Shown in pieces: positions 24,690 through 34,002 of a stretch of DNA of 44,236 nucleotides. This stretch comes from Planktothrix sp. PCC 11201 (lineage in GTDB: Bacteria > Cyanobacteriota > Cyanobacteriia > Cyanobacteriales > Microcoleaceae). The translations under genes and the position numbers were made by a program. Under the pieces are notes generated by a model. That model made no database searches. It worked only from the letters and a program-made list of their open reading frames with translations, and was not told the DNA's origin. Positions within the stretch are counted from its first letter, which is position 1. Each line of letters starts with the position of its first letter. The stretch lies in the NCBI RefSeq assembly GCF_900009135.1, contig NZ_LT797701.1, positions 72,230-116,465 of the forward strand, read 5' to 3'.

Positions 24690-25905
24690 AAATGCCCTTT
24701 TGCAAAGTGCTACACCCTGTAATCCCAAAGATACCGATGATTTAAGTCGTTGTTTAATGGGAAAATTAAACATCCTTGATGCGATAGAATACTTAACAGG
24801 AGAAACCATGTCCGAAGGATTAGAATTAGAAAGCGTAGAGGCTTCTGGTTGTGGTTGCCAAGAGACTCAAATTAACGAGTCTGAACTTGATAGTGAACTA
24901 CAACCCGCATCGGAAATAAACCCCGATGAAATAGTTGCTTCTGTGACGACCCAAACCCCGATTAATATTCCCTCATTCCCTCAACAAATTACAACCCAAC
25001 CCGTTATGTCCAATCGTACCTCAAATTTTGTGACTGCCAGTGAAGCCCCCAGCGAACTCGAAGGCAAAAACTTAGTTTATGCTTTAGGTGTTTTGGGTTA
25101 TGATTTCGGTTCAGAAGCCCGCAGAGATTCCTTTAAACAACTGATGCCAGGAGTTAGTATTGAAGGAACAATGATTCCTGCTAATCCCTACGATGCTCGG
25201 CAAATGGTAGATTATTTAGGAGAAAATTTACCCGAAGCTAAAGCGTTAATTTGGACACTTAATTTAGAGTTAACTCCTATTTATGCCATTGAACCCGTAG
25301 GCGGTTTTTCCCGAGATGTTTATGAGGTTTTACAATCACTTTTAGACGGGCAAATTCAAGAAGAAAATAATCCCGAATTTGTGCAACGAGTTAGTATTCC
25401 TGGTGTTTTAACCGGACGTAGTGTTAAGTTATTCTCAGGACAAGTTGTTCCGGTAATTGAAATTAATAATACTCGTGGTTTATACGGCTGGAAAGTTAAT
25501 ACCTTAGTCAGTGCCGCAATTGAAAGTGTGCAAGCTGAAGCTGGTGATGCTCAAGAAGATGCCATTCGCCGCACCTTAAGCAGCTTCTTAAATCGGATTT
25601 ATTATGATTTACGCAACTTAGGTACAACCTCTCAAGACAGAGCTTTAAATTTTGCTTCTACAAATGCTTTCCAAGCCGCCCAAACCTTTGCTCAAGCGGT
25701 GGGTGCAGGTTATGAATTAGATAGTATTACCGTAGAAAAAAGTCCTTTCTGTCGTTTAGATAGCGATTGTTGGGATGTGAAATTAAAATTCTTTGACCCG
25801 GAAAATAGCCGTCGCGCCAAAAAAATCTATCGCTTTACCATTGATGTTAGCGATACCATTCCTGTCACCTTGGGTGAAGTTCGTTCTTGGTCAAGCGCTT
25901 ATTAA
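24685..25905 (+). pseudogene. Truncated PatA-like cyanobactin protease (C-terminal part)
   Basis: The frame opens with VKNALLQSATPCNP...RCLMGKLNILDAI, the typical end of a subtilisin (S8) domain. It has no Asp/His/Ser catalytic parts, so the peptidase is lost. A linker with SGCGCQ follows (about residue 50 of the readable frame). Then comes a domain running from NLVYALGVLGYDFGSEARRDSF to the end that resembles the C-terminal unknown-function domain shared by PatA and PatG of cyanobactin pathways. PatA cuts the leader from the precursor peptide. The order PatA-PatB-PatC matches the genes that follow. A shorter product from the ATG at 24808 is possible. The truncation sits beside an ISAs1 remnant. 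Confidence 0.7.
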
Positions 25906-25938
25906 CCCCCCCTACCCCCCTTATTAAGGGGGGAATTA
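25906..25938. repeat. Short C-rich inverted repeat
   Basis: CCCCCCTACCCCCCTTATT is followed by AAGGGGGGAA, directly after the PatA-like stop. It is a partial copy of the repeat family seen at 41253-41366 and 23654-23674. It could form a hairpin between PatA-like and PatB-like genes. Confidence 0.6.
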
Positions 25939-25968
25939 AAAATAAATAATCAGTAAGGATTAAATCAA

Positions 25969-26175
25969 ATGAGATTACCTAACCTTTCCCCTCCTGTTAA
26001 AAGACCTGATATTATTTATCCCCATCGGTCGGTGGATGTGATTCACGGAACAGAGGCAGAATTACTTCACATTCGCTTGCAATTATTACACGGTGCTAAT
26101 TATAACGACCCCGCAGCTTTTGCGAACCGAAGCTATCAACAACTTAAATCTTCAGGTTGTCGATGTGGATTTTAA
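25969..26175 (+). CDS. PatB-like cyanobactin-cluster small protein
   Basis: 68 residues: MRLPNLSPPVKRPDIIYPHR, then VDVIHGTEAELLHIRLQLLHGANYNDPAAFANRSY and a C-terminal SSGCRCGF. The PPVKRP and VIHGTEAELL blocks resemble what I remember of the PatB/AcyB/McaB family of cyanobactin clusters, whose biochemical role is unknown. The ribosome binding site is AAGGA ahead of the ATG. It sits between the PatA-like remnant and a PatC-like gene, the usual cluster order. The short Cys-rich tail is unusual enough to mention. The call needs an HMM search. Confidence 0.6.
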   Translation: MRLPNLSPPVKRPDIIYPHRSVDVIHGTEAELLHIRLQLLHGANYNDPAAFANRSYQQLKSSGCRCGF

Positions 26176-26222
26176 TATAGGTTGTGGTTTTTACTTAAAT
26201 TGAACAAGGAGTTAAGGGAATT

Positions 26223-26420
26223 ATGAGCAAGGAAAAAAATCCAAAGGCAGAAAATAAAGTGACTAAATCTATTAGCAAACCCGAAAAAAAAGAAATTCAA
26301 CAAGATTGTCTCATGACCGGACTTTCGGATTATGGTTTCTGGTCACAAAAGGTTAAAGAAGAAGTTGCAGCCCGAAAAGAACCTGATGCTCCTTTCCGTC
26401 GGGGTCGAATTTGGTGTTAG
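26223..26420 (+). CDS. PatC-like cyanobactin-cluster small protein
   Basis: 65 residues: a Lys-rich N-terminus, then TGLSDYGFWSQKVKEEVAARKEPDAPFRRGRIWC. The (T)GL.DYGFW and FRRGRIW parts fit my memory of the PatC/TenC/TruC family, non-essential small proteins of cyanobactin loci. The ribosome binding site is AAGGAG 12 bases before the ATG. It is the last gene of the group; no precursor (PatE), heterocyclase, PatF or PatG follows, because gap begins after a terminator. A core-peptide function is unlikely as no PatE-type leader or cleavage signal is seen. Confidence 0.5.
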   Translation: MSKEKNPKAENKVTKSISKPEKKEIQQDCLMTGLSDYGFWSQKVKEEVAARKEPDAPFRRGRIWC

Positions 26421-26456
26421 TGTTGGTGCGATCGCAATTCTGGATCATAAGAACAA

Positions 26457-26499
26457 AACCTCTGTAGAGACACAACATTAACGTATCTCTACAGAGGTT
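26457..26499. terminator. Bidirectional terminator
   Basis: AACCTCTGTAGAGA (26457-26470) pairs perfectly over 14 bases with TCTCTACAGAGGTT (26486-26499). The loop is 15 bases. It lies between the 3' ends of the PatC-like gene (plus) and gap (minus), so it can end both transcripts. Only short A/T stretches follow. Confidence 0.8.
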
Positions 26500-26508
26500 C
26501 AGAAATAA

Positions 26509-27871
<1,363 letters not shown>

Positions 27872-29017
27872 ATGAACAAACGTAAACGAATTGGCATTCT
27901 TACCAGTGGCGGAGACTGCCCGGGTCTCAATGCGGTGATTCGGGCCGTTGTCAATCATGCCACATCTGAGTATAACTGGGAAGTCCGAGGCATTCCCTAT
28001 GCCACTCAGGGGCTGATTGAACGAAAAAGTGTGGTATTAAATTCCTATGGTTTAGAACGGCATGGAACCGATCCCCTATTAAGTATGGGTGGAACCATTT
28101 TGGGTTCGATTAACAAGGGAGATACAGAAGGCAATACGGACGAAATTATTCAGGGATATTATGATTTAGGACTTGATGCTTTGATCGCCATTGGGGGGGA
28201 TGGTAGCCTGGCAATTTTGCAGAAACTTGCCGAAAAAGGCAATTGGAATTTAGTTGCTGTCCCCAAAACCATTGATAATGATGTTGCCCATACCGAATTA
28301 TCCGTGGGTTTTAACTCCGCCGTCACCACAATTTTAGACTGTTTAGATCGGTTGAGTTATACCGCCGCCAGCCATGACCGGGTAATGGTGGTGGAGGTGA
28401 TGGGACGGACAACCGGACATTTAGCCCTATATTCGGGAATTGTTGGGGGAGCCGATGCCATTTTAATCCCGGAAATTCCCTACTCAATTAAAACCCTCTG
28501 TAAACGCATTCGCGAGTTACGCAATCTCTGGGGACGGAAATTCGCCATTGTGGTAGTCGCTGAAGGGGCAAAAACCGCCGATGGGGAGAGTCGCTACTAT
28601 AAAGATGCCCTGGGAGAAGTCCGACTGCGGGGAATTGGGGAATATGTGACTGGGGAAATTGAAAAAAATCTGGGGGTAGAAGCCCGGGTCACCGTCTTAG
28701 GTCATGTTCAACGGGGTGGGGCTCCTTCTGCCTTAGATCGATTAATTGGCACTGCCTTTGGAAAGGTGGCGGTGGATTTAATTGCCCAGGAAACCTACGG
28801 AGTGATGGTGGCTTGGCATAATAATGCTGTTACCACTGTTCCCTTAGATCAGGTATTTGCCGATAGTCCCCTACTCATTGACCCCCAGGGATTTTGGGTG
28901 GAAACCGCCCGATCCCTGGGAATTTATCTGGGAGAAGAACTCGATTGTGAAAACGTCACTCCGTTAAACCCGAATATAAATTGTTTAAAGCCTCCTTATT
29001 TAGAGACAATAACTTAG
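27872..29017 (+). CDS. pfkA: 6-phosphofructokinase
   Basis: 381 residues. LTSGGDCPGLNAVIR (10-24) and GGDGS (108-112) bind ATP; PKTIDND (131-137) holds the catalytic Asp residues; MGRTTGH (about 175-181) and RGGAPSALDR follow. Gly at the GGDG position together with Lys132 is the group III type pattern: Gly there favours ATP, while Lys in PKTIDND is usual for PPi-dependent enzymes. It phosphorylates fructose-6-phosphate in the cytosol. The clade has ATP-using cyanobacterial members. It is divergent from gap. Confidence 0.95.
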   Translation: MNKRKRIGILTSGGDCPGLNAVIRAVVNHATSEYNWEVRGIPYATQGLIERKSVVLNSYGLERHGTDPLLSMGGTILGSINKGDTEGNTDEIIQGYYDLGLDALIAIGGDGSLAILQKLAEKGNWNLVAVPKTIDNDVAHTELSVGFNSAVTTILDCLDRLSYTAASHDRVMVVEVMGRTTGHLALYSGIVGGADAILIPEIPYSIKTLCKRIRELRNLWGRKFAIVVVAEGAKTADGESRYYKDALGEVRLRGIGEYVTGEIEKNLGVEARVTVLGHVQRGGAPSALDRLIGTAFGKVAVDLIAQETYGVMVAWHNNAVTTVPLDQVFADSPLLIDPQGFWVETARSLGIYLGEELDCENVTPLNPNINCLKPPYLETIT

Positions 29018-29028
29018 ATTAATTAGGT

Positions 29029-29409
29029 TTAAATAGAGTGTTTTAACCGACGTAAGCGATCGGAATAACTCTTGAGAACTTCTAAGGCAAACATGGGAGT
29101 TTGCTGAACGGCAAATAGAAATCGAGATTTATCCATGGTGGCTAAAAGACAATCGGTTTTAGCGATCGCCGTAGACGCTCGTGTGTGATCGGGTTGAACT
29201 AAAGCACCCTCCCCAAAGACATCTCCAGCCGTCAGAGTTTCCACCGCTTTCCCATTCACCCATAATTGGATTTCCCCTTCGAGAATGCCATACAAAACAT
29301 CTCCGGTTTCGCCCTCCTCAAAAATCACTTGATTGGCCAGATAGGATTGTTCTGGCTGTTTTTTAAACAGTTTTACGGTTTCGATGGGCTGTAACATAGT
29401 GTTATCCAT
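29029..29409 (-). CDS. Cyclic-nucleotide-binding-domain protein
   Basis: 126 residues, a single cNMP-binding fold: VIFEEGETGDVLYGILEGEIQLWVNG, GDVFGEGALVQPDHTRASTAIA (phosphate-binding cassette with Arg), then a C-terminal helix ALEVLKSYSDRLRRL. There is no DNA-binding or output domain, so it would act as a stand-alone sensor or partner protein. It converges with pfkA with 11 bases between the two stops. Upstream lies the heptamer repeat and the divergent thrB. Confidence 0.85.
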   Translation of the reverse strand: MDNTMLQPIETVKLFKKQPEQSYLANQVIFEEGETGDVLYGILEGEIQLWVNGKAVETLTAGDVFGEGALVQPDHTRASTAIAKTDCLLATMDKSRFLFAVQQTPMFALEVLKSYSDRLRRLKHSI

Positions 29410-29515
29410 TCAACCAGTTGAAATATGCTCTCTTAGATCAATCCTAGGGCAGAATAGGAAAAGAAAGACAGGGTAATATAGCAATACCCAAACCCCGAGG
29501 GTGAAATCTTTTCTC

Positions 29516-29570
29516 CCCCATTCCCCATTCCCCATTCCCCATTCCCCATTCCCCATTCCCCATTCCCTAC
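29516..29570. repeat. Heptanucleotide tandem repeat (ATTCCCC), about seven copies
   Basis: A 7-base unit, CCCCATT, is repeated in tandem just upstream of thrB. It matches the short tandemly repeated repetitive (STRR) sequences known in filamentous cyanobacteria. It keeps an open frame joined to thrB, which would give a false N-terminal extension of PFPIPHS units. Confidence 0.9.
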
Positions 29571-29584
29571 TACATTTAAATCTT

Positions 29585-30520
29585 ATGCCTAACACTGTTA
29601 CTGTAACTATTCCCGCAACAACGGCCAACTTGGGGCCAGGGTTTGATTGTATTGGAGCCGCCTTAACTCTATACAATACGCTGCGTTTTTCTAATTTTAA
29701 AAATACTTCAAGTGAGACCTTAAATATTACGGTTCAAGGGACAGAAGCCGCCGGAGTGCAGACCGATGAAAGTAACTTAGCCTATCAAGCCTTTATTCGG
29801 GTTTATCAACATCTGGGTCAAACGCCGCCCCCTGTTCAGATCGAGATTGATTTAGGAATTCCTTTAGCCAGGGGTTTAGGGAGTTCCGCCACCGCCATTG
29901 TGGGGGGACTGGTGGGGGCGAATACCTTAGCCGGAAATCCCTTAAATCAGGGAGATATCTTACAATTGGCAATTGAAATGGAAGGACACCCGGACAATGT
30001 GGTTCCGGCTCTCCTAGGCCATTGTCAATTATCCGTATCCAGAGGGGAAAATGGCATCGGCTGGGAAATTTGCCCCATTCCCTGGCATTCTGATCTGGTT
30101 CCGGTGGTGGCAATTCCTGATTTTGAATTATCCACCGCAGAAGCCAGAAAGGTTCTCCCCCAAACCTATAGTCGGGCGGATGGGATTTTTAATACAGCCC
30201 ATCTGGGATTATTAATTAGAGGTTTAGAAACCGGAAACCCCGACTGGTTGAGGGTGGCTCTCCAGGACAAAATTCATCAGCCCTATCGAAAATCCTTAAT
30301 TAAAGGCTTTGAAACCGTGCGCACGGCGGCATTAACGGCCGGAGCTTTTGAATTAGTTATTAGTGGGGCGGGGCCGACGTTATTAGCTTTAACCGATAAA
30401 ATATCAGCCCCGGCGGTGGCGGTAGCGATGACGATGGCCTGGAAACAAGAGGGCGTAAACCCAGAAGTTAAGGTTTTGCAACTGGATACTCAAGGGGCTA
30501 CGGCTATGAATATTAAATAG
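29585..30520 (+). CDS. thrB: Homoserine kinase
   Basis: 311 residues from the ATG at 29585 (MPNTVTVTIPATTANLGPGF). The longer frame from 29501 is translated heptamer repeat and is rejected. GHMP-kinase fold: N-terminal motif 1 (ATTANLGPG), ATP-binding PLARGLGSSATAIVGG (93-108), C-terminal SGAGPTLLAL. It phosphorylates homoserine in threonine synthesis, in the cytosol. It is followed after eight bases by the membrane protein gene, forming an operon. Confidence 0.95.
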   Translation: MPNTVTVTIPATTANLGPGFDCIGAALTLYNTLRFSNFKNTSSETLNITVQGTEAAGVQTDESNLAYQAFIRVYQHLGQTPPPVQIEIDLGIPLARGLGSSATAIVGGLVGANTLAGNPLNQGDILQLAIEMEGHPDNVVPALLGHCQLSVSRGENGIGWEICPIPWHSDLVPVVAIPDFELSTAEARKVLPQTYSRADGIFNTAHLGLLIRGLETGNPDWLRVALQDKIHQPYRKSLIKGFETVRTAALTAGAFELVISGAGPTLLALTDKISAPAVAVAMTMAWKQEGVNPEVKVLQLDTQGATAMNIK

Positions 30521-30528
30521 GAGCAACA

Positions 30529-31830
30529 ATGGTTCTTAATCCTAGTATTATTAATGCTGTTGAAAAACTGGGATATCGGGTCACCAGTGGCGATGTAGCA
30601 ACTCAAGCCGGAATTGATATTAATATTGCCCAACGGGAACTTTTAGTCCTGGCATCGGAAGCTGGAGGTCATTTGCAAGTTGCGGATTCAGGAAATATTG
30701 CCTTTGAATTTCCTCGCAATTTTCAAGCAATTCTGCGGAATAAATATTGGCAGTTAAAGTTAAAAGACTGGTGGAATAAGATTTGGAAAGTTTTATTTTA
30801 TCTGATTAGAATTTCCTTTGGAATTATTTTAATTGCCTCGATTCTTCTGATTGTCGCTGCTATTATTACGATTTTAGTTGTGATTAATTCAAATCAAAAT
30901 AATAATAGTTCCAGTAATAATCGTAGTGGTGGTAGTTGGTTTTGGATAGCTTGGTTGATGCCTGATTTTCGGTGGTTTTATAGTGTCGATAATAATAATT
31001 ATCAACGCCAAAAAGCCAAGAGTAGCGAAAAGCAACAGATGAATTTTTTTGAATCTATTTTTTCGTTTATTTTTGGAGACGGGAATCCGAATTATAATTT
31101 AGAAGAACGCCGATGGCAAACCATTGCAAAAGTTATTAAAAACCAAAAAGGAGCGATTATTGCTGAACAAGTAACTCCATATTTAGATGAAATTGGCAGT
31201 TCCATGGCTCAAGAATATGAAGATTATATGTTGCCGATTTTAACTAGATTTGATGGTAGACCGGAGGTGAGTCCAGAGGGACAGTTAATCTATCATTTCC
31301 CGGAATTACAAATCACCGCCAAAGCATCTAATTCTCAGTCAGTTCCTGCTTATTTAAAGGAAAAATCTTGGCGATTTAGTTTGGCAAGTTCCGGGCAAAT
31401 TATGGGAGCAATTGGTTTAGGTTCGGTTAATTTAATTGGAGCATTAATGTTAGGGAGTTTATTGAAAAGCCCTGAGATTGCTGGATATTTAACCGGATTT
31501 TTAGGATTTGTTCATGTAATTTATCCAGTTCTATTGATTTATGGTATAGTATTTTTGACGATTCCTTTAATTAGATATTTCTGGGTACAATGGAAAAATC
31601 AAAAAATCAATATTCGCAATACAACTCGCAAAGACAGAGTTAATATTTTGGATGATGATAATTCAATTATACAGAAAAAACTCAATTATGCCCGCCAATT
31701 TGCGAAGAAGAATGTAATTAATAAAGATGATTTAGCTTATACAACTGAAACGGATTTATTAGAACAAGAGGAACAAAATTCTGATAAAATTGATGTAGAA
31801 TGGCAAAAACGTTTAGATGAATCTGAATAA
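30529..31830 (+). CDS. Membrane protein with N-terminal winged-helix-like region
   Basis: 433 residues; ribosome binding site AGGAG eight bases after the thrB stop. Residues 1-75 look like a helix-turn-helix/winged-helix segment (ALVEKLGYRVTSGDVAT-like; here AVEKLGYRVTSGDVATQAGIDI). A strong membrane segment lies at about 88-121 (VLFYLIRISFGIILIASILLIVAAIITILVV). An Asn/Ser-rich linker follows, then a soluble stretch (160-280) and two or three more membrane segments (about 288-355) with a charged tail. I recall similar proteins in many cyanobacteria but not a function. Confidence 0.75.
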   Translation: MVLNPSIINAVEKLGYRVTSGDVATQAGIDINIAQRELLVLASEAGGHLQVADSGNIAFEFPRNFQAILRNKYWQLKLKDWWNKIWKVLFYLIRISFGIILIASILLIVAAIITILVVINSNQNNNSSSNNRSGGSWFWIAWLMPDFRWFYSVDNNNYQRQKAKSSEKQQMNFFESIFSFIFGDGNPNYNLEERRWQTIAKVIKNQKGAIIAEQVTPYLDEIGSSMAQEYEDYMLPILTRFDGRPEVSPEGQLIYHFPELQITAKASNSQSVPAYLKEKSWRFSLASSGQIMGAIGLGSVNLIGALMLGSLLKSPEIAGYLTGFLGFVHVIYPVLLIYGIVFLTIPLIRYFWVQWKNQKINIRNTTRKDRVNILDDDNSIIQKKLNYARQFAKKNVINKDDLAYTTETDLLEQEEQNSDKIDVEWQKRLDESE

Positions 31831-31876
31831 TCATAAAACAGGCAAAAATCAAATTTTATAACAGTTGAATCAGGAA

Positions 31877-32548
31877 TTATGAAGGTTTAGAAATTAATCC
31901 TTTTTGAATCGCTAAAATGGCGGCTTGGGTGCGATCGCGTACCTCTAACTTTTGTAAAATAGCATGAACATGACTCCTAACCGTTCCTGATGTAATATGA
32001 AGTAAATTAGCAATTTCTTGATTAGTTTTGCCATCGGCAATTAAGGCTAAAATTTCCTGTTCCCTGTGGGTTAAATCATGATCAGTGATCGCTGAATTTT
32101 GGGTTTCTCCTGATTTGATATTATCAAACAATGTCCGAATTTCTGCCGTTACGGTTTGATCCCACCAAAAAGCTCCCGCCGCCACAGAATATAAAGCTAA
32201 AATTAGTAAATTTGGTTCAATTCCTTTTAAACAATATCCCGATGCACCCGCCTTAATTAATCGTTCAATTAGGCTTTTTTGGGAATGGGAAGTTAGGACT
32301 AAAATCGGAATTTCAGGATGGTTTTGTTTGATTTGACGACAGGCTTCTACGCCTCCAATTCCCGGTAATCCTACATCTAATAGTACCACATCGGGTAAAT
32401 ATTGATTTGTCAATTCAACAGCTGTTTCTCCATCAGTCGCTTCTCCAATAATTTTAATTTCTGGTTCTTTTTGCAAACGAATATTTAATCCTAAACGGAA
32501 TAATTCATCATCTTCGACTAATAAAACTCTTAATAGGTTTGATGGCAT
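31877..32548 (-). CDS. NarL/FixJ-family response regulator
   Basis: 223 residues. Receiver domain 1-125 with the acidic pair VEDD (11-14) and phospho-acceptor Asp58 (VVLLDVGLPG). LuxR-type helix-turn-helix at about 155-215 (LTHREQEILALIADGKTNQEIANLL...GTVRSHV). It is the second gene after the histidine kinase, 38 bases apart. Given the kinase-less KdpD next door, it is a good candidate to control kdp. I recall the Synechocystis pair Hik20/Rre19 next to kdp, but this is from memory. Confidence 0.9.
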   Translation of the reverse strand: MPSNLLRVLLVEDDELFRLGLNIRLQKEPEIKIIGEATDGETAVELTNQYLPDVVLLDVGLPGIGGVEACRQIKQNHPEIPILVLTSHSQKSLIERLIKAGASGYCLKGIEPNLLILALYSVAAGAFWWDQTVTAEIRTLFDNIKSGETQNSAITDHDLTHREQEILALIADGKTNQEIANLLHITSGTVRSHVHAILQKLEVRDRTQAAILAIQKGLISKPS

Positions 32549-32586
32549 TTTTACTAACTTTTTTCAAAATATTTTAAGTGTTACAG

Positions 32587-33657
32587 TTAAATTTCTCCCT
32601 GAGCCAAAGCCGGAAGACGAAAACAAAATATCGCTCCATTGGGAATTTTGTTTTCTGCCCAAATTATACCCCCATGGGCTTCAATAATTTGTCGAGTCAA
32701 GTATAATCCTAATCCTGAGCCTTGGGCTTGGCGATCGCTATTTCCCTGATAGAATCGCTCAAATAAATTGGGGAGTTCTGCGGGGGTTATTCCTAAACCC
32801 TGATCTCGAATTTTCACCACTTGAAAATTAGCTTCAGACTCCAATATCACCTCGACCCGACCCCCACGGGGAGAATGATTAATCCCATTAATTAATAAAT
32901 TGCTAAAAACCCTCTGAAGTTGCAGTTGATCGCCTTTTACCCAGAGAAATCGCCGAAAATTGGAATCCCGATAACTTAAACCCAAATAAATGCGCCGGGT
33001 TGTGGCTAAAGCTATTAAAGTTGCGATCGCTTCTTCTGCAATTCTGACCAAATTAATCGGTTCTAAATTTAGTTTTAATCCCTCAGTATCATTGCGGTAA
33101 ACATCCAATAAAGTTTGAACTAATTGTAAGCTGCTTTGGTGAGAACGCAACATCATATTAAGAATTTTTTCTTGAGTCGAATTAATTTCACCAAATTGTC
33201 CATTTTGAAAGGATTTTAGAGTTTCAATTGCCCCTAAAAGGGGTGTTTTTAAATCATGGGTTAGAGTAGAGGCAAAATCTTCTCGAACACTGGCAAGTTT
33301 GCTGTGAGCTTGGAGTTGAACTTGTTGTTGGGCGATCGCTTCTTCATAACGACGAGCGCGATCACTTAACCAACCTGTAATAATTAAGGCAAAAACAGCA
33401 ATTACTCGATTACCGACTGTTGCTAAATTGATAATTTCATGATTCGGAAAAACCAAGTTTAATAACGTTAATAAACAAGCGACCACGGTCACTTGTAAGG
33501 TAATCCTCTGATTCAAACGGGGGTGAGCTAATAAAATAGTAATTGTGTAAAGATAACCAAAAATATATTCTGCGGGGGTCATATATTCTAATAAAATTAC
33601 CACCGTAAATAATCCTAAAATTAACCAATGAATTTTTAAAGTATTTTTTAAAATCAT
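32587..33657 (-). CDS. Membrane histidine kinase (HisKA type)
   Basis: 356 residues. The N-terminal 95 residues contain four or five closely spaced membrane segments with short loops and no large sensor. The dimerisation helix carries His134 (STLTHDLKTPL). The ATP-binding domain has an N-box (NLLINGINHSPRGGRV), G1 (DQGLGITP), F (FERFYQG) and G2 (GSGLGLYLTRQII) motifs. It forms one unit with the response regulator and is divergent from kdpA, 345 bases apart. Pairing a HisKA kinase with a NarL-type regulator is less usual than with OmpR types. The signal (turgor, potassium or ionic strength) is unknown. Confidence 0.9.
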   Translation of the reverse strand: MILKNTLKIHWLILGLFTVVILLEYMTPAEYIFGYLYTITILLAHPRLNQRITLQVTVVACLLTLLNLVFPNHEIINLATVGNRVIAVFALIITGWLSDRARRYEEAIAQQQVQLQAHSKLASVREDFASTLTHDLKTPLLGAIETLKSFQNGQFGEINSTQEKILNMMLRSHQSSLQLVQTLLDVYRNDTEGLKLNLEPINLVRIAEEAIATLIALATTRRIYLGLSYRDSNFRRFLWVKGDQLQLQRVFSNLLINGINHSPRGGRVEVILESEANFQVVKIRDQGLGITPAELPNLFERFYQGNSDRQAQGSGLGLYLTRQIIEAHGGIIWAENKIPNGAIFCFRLPALAQGEI

Positions 33658-34002
33658 AATTTATTTATCAATTACTATTTTTAATCTAGCTTAAAATTAC
33701 CGTTGAAAGTGAACTATAGCAATCCGCGCTGTAATATTTTATCACAGGGGTTAGGAGACCCAACCCTATTTCTGCCTAGGTTTAGAGACCCAACCCCTAG
33801 ATTTTTTTAGGATTGGTATATATCTCTAGTTATACTCATCTATATCAAGGGGTTTATTGGCTCAGATAGGAGTAGCTACATATCTCTTATATTTTTGGCT
33901 TATATCGTGTTCTGCTCAAAATTATACTTTTCGTTAGATGGTTTTATCTGGAAAAAGTCAGACAATCAAATTAAATTCTACGGCTAATCTCTATCATAAT
34001 TT
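33658..34002. promoter_or_regulatory. Divergent control region of kinase pair and kdp operon
   Basis: 345 non-coding bases. Two direct copies of GAGACCCAACCC lie at 33755-33766 and 33785-33796, 30 bases apart, both beside a CTAGG; they could be paired operator sites or a repeat fragment. I looked for a ydaO-type (c-di-AMP) riboswitch leader before kdpA and did not find its conserved parts. No firm promoter boxes can be named. Confidence 0.5.

Noticed and set aside
26223-26420. Cyanobactin precursor peptide (PatE)
   Set aside because: There is no PatE-type leader, recognition sequence or repeated core cassette; the protein fits PatC better.
29516-29570. Possible CRISPR array
   Set aside because: The repeat unit is seven bases with no spacers; the array at 44102-44182 is rejected on the same grounds.
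29410-29676. Minus-strand frame with GMGNGEW repeats
   Set aside because: It is a translation of the heptamer repeat and the start of thrB on the opposite strand.
33658-34002. c-di-AMP (ydaO) riboswitch ahead of kdpA
   Set aside because: The conserved sequence parts of that riboswitch were not found in the leader.
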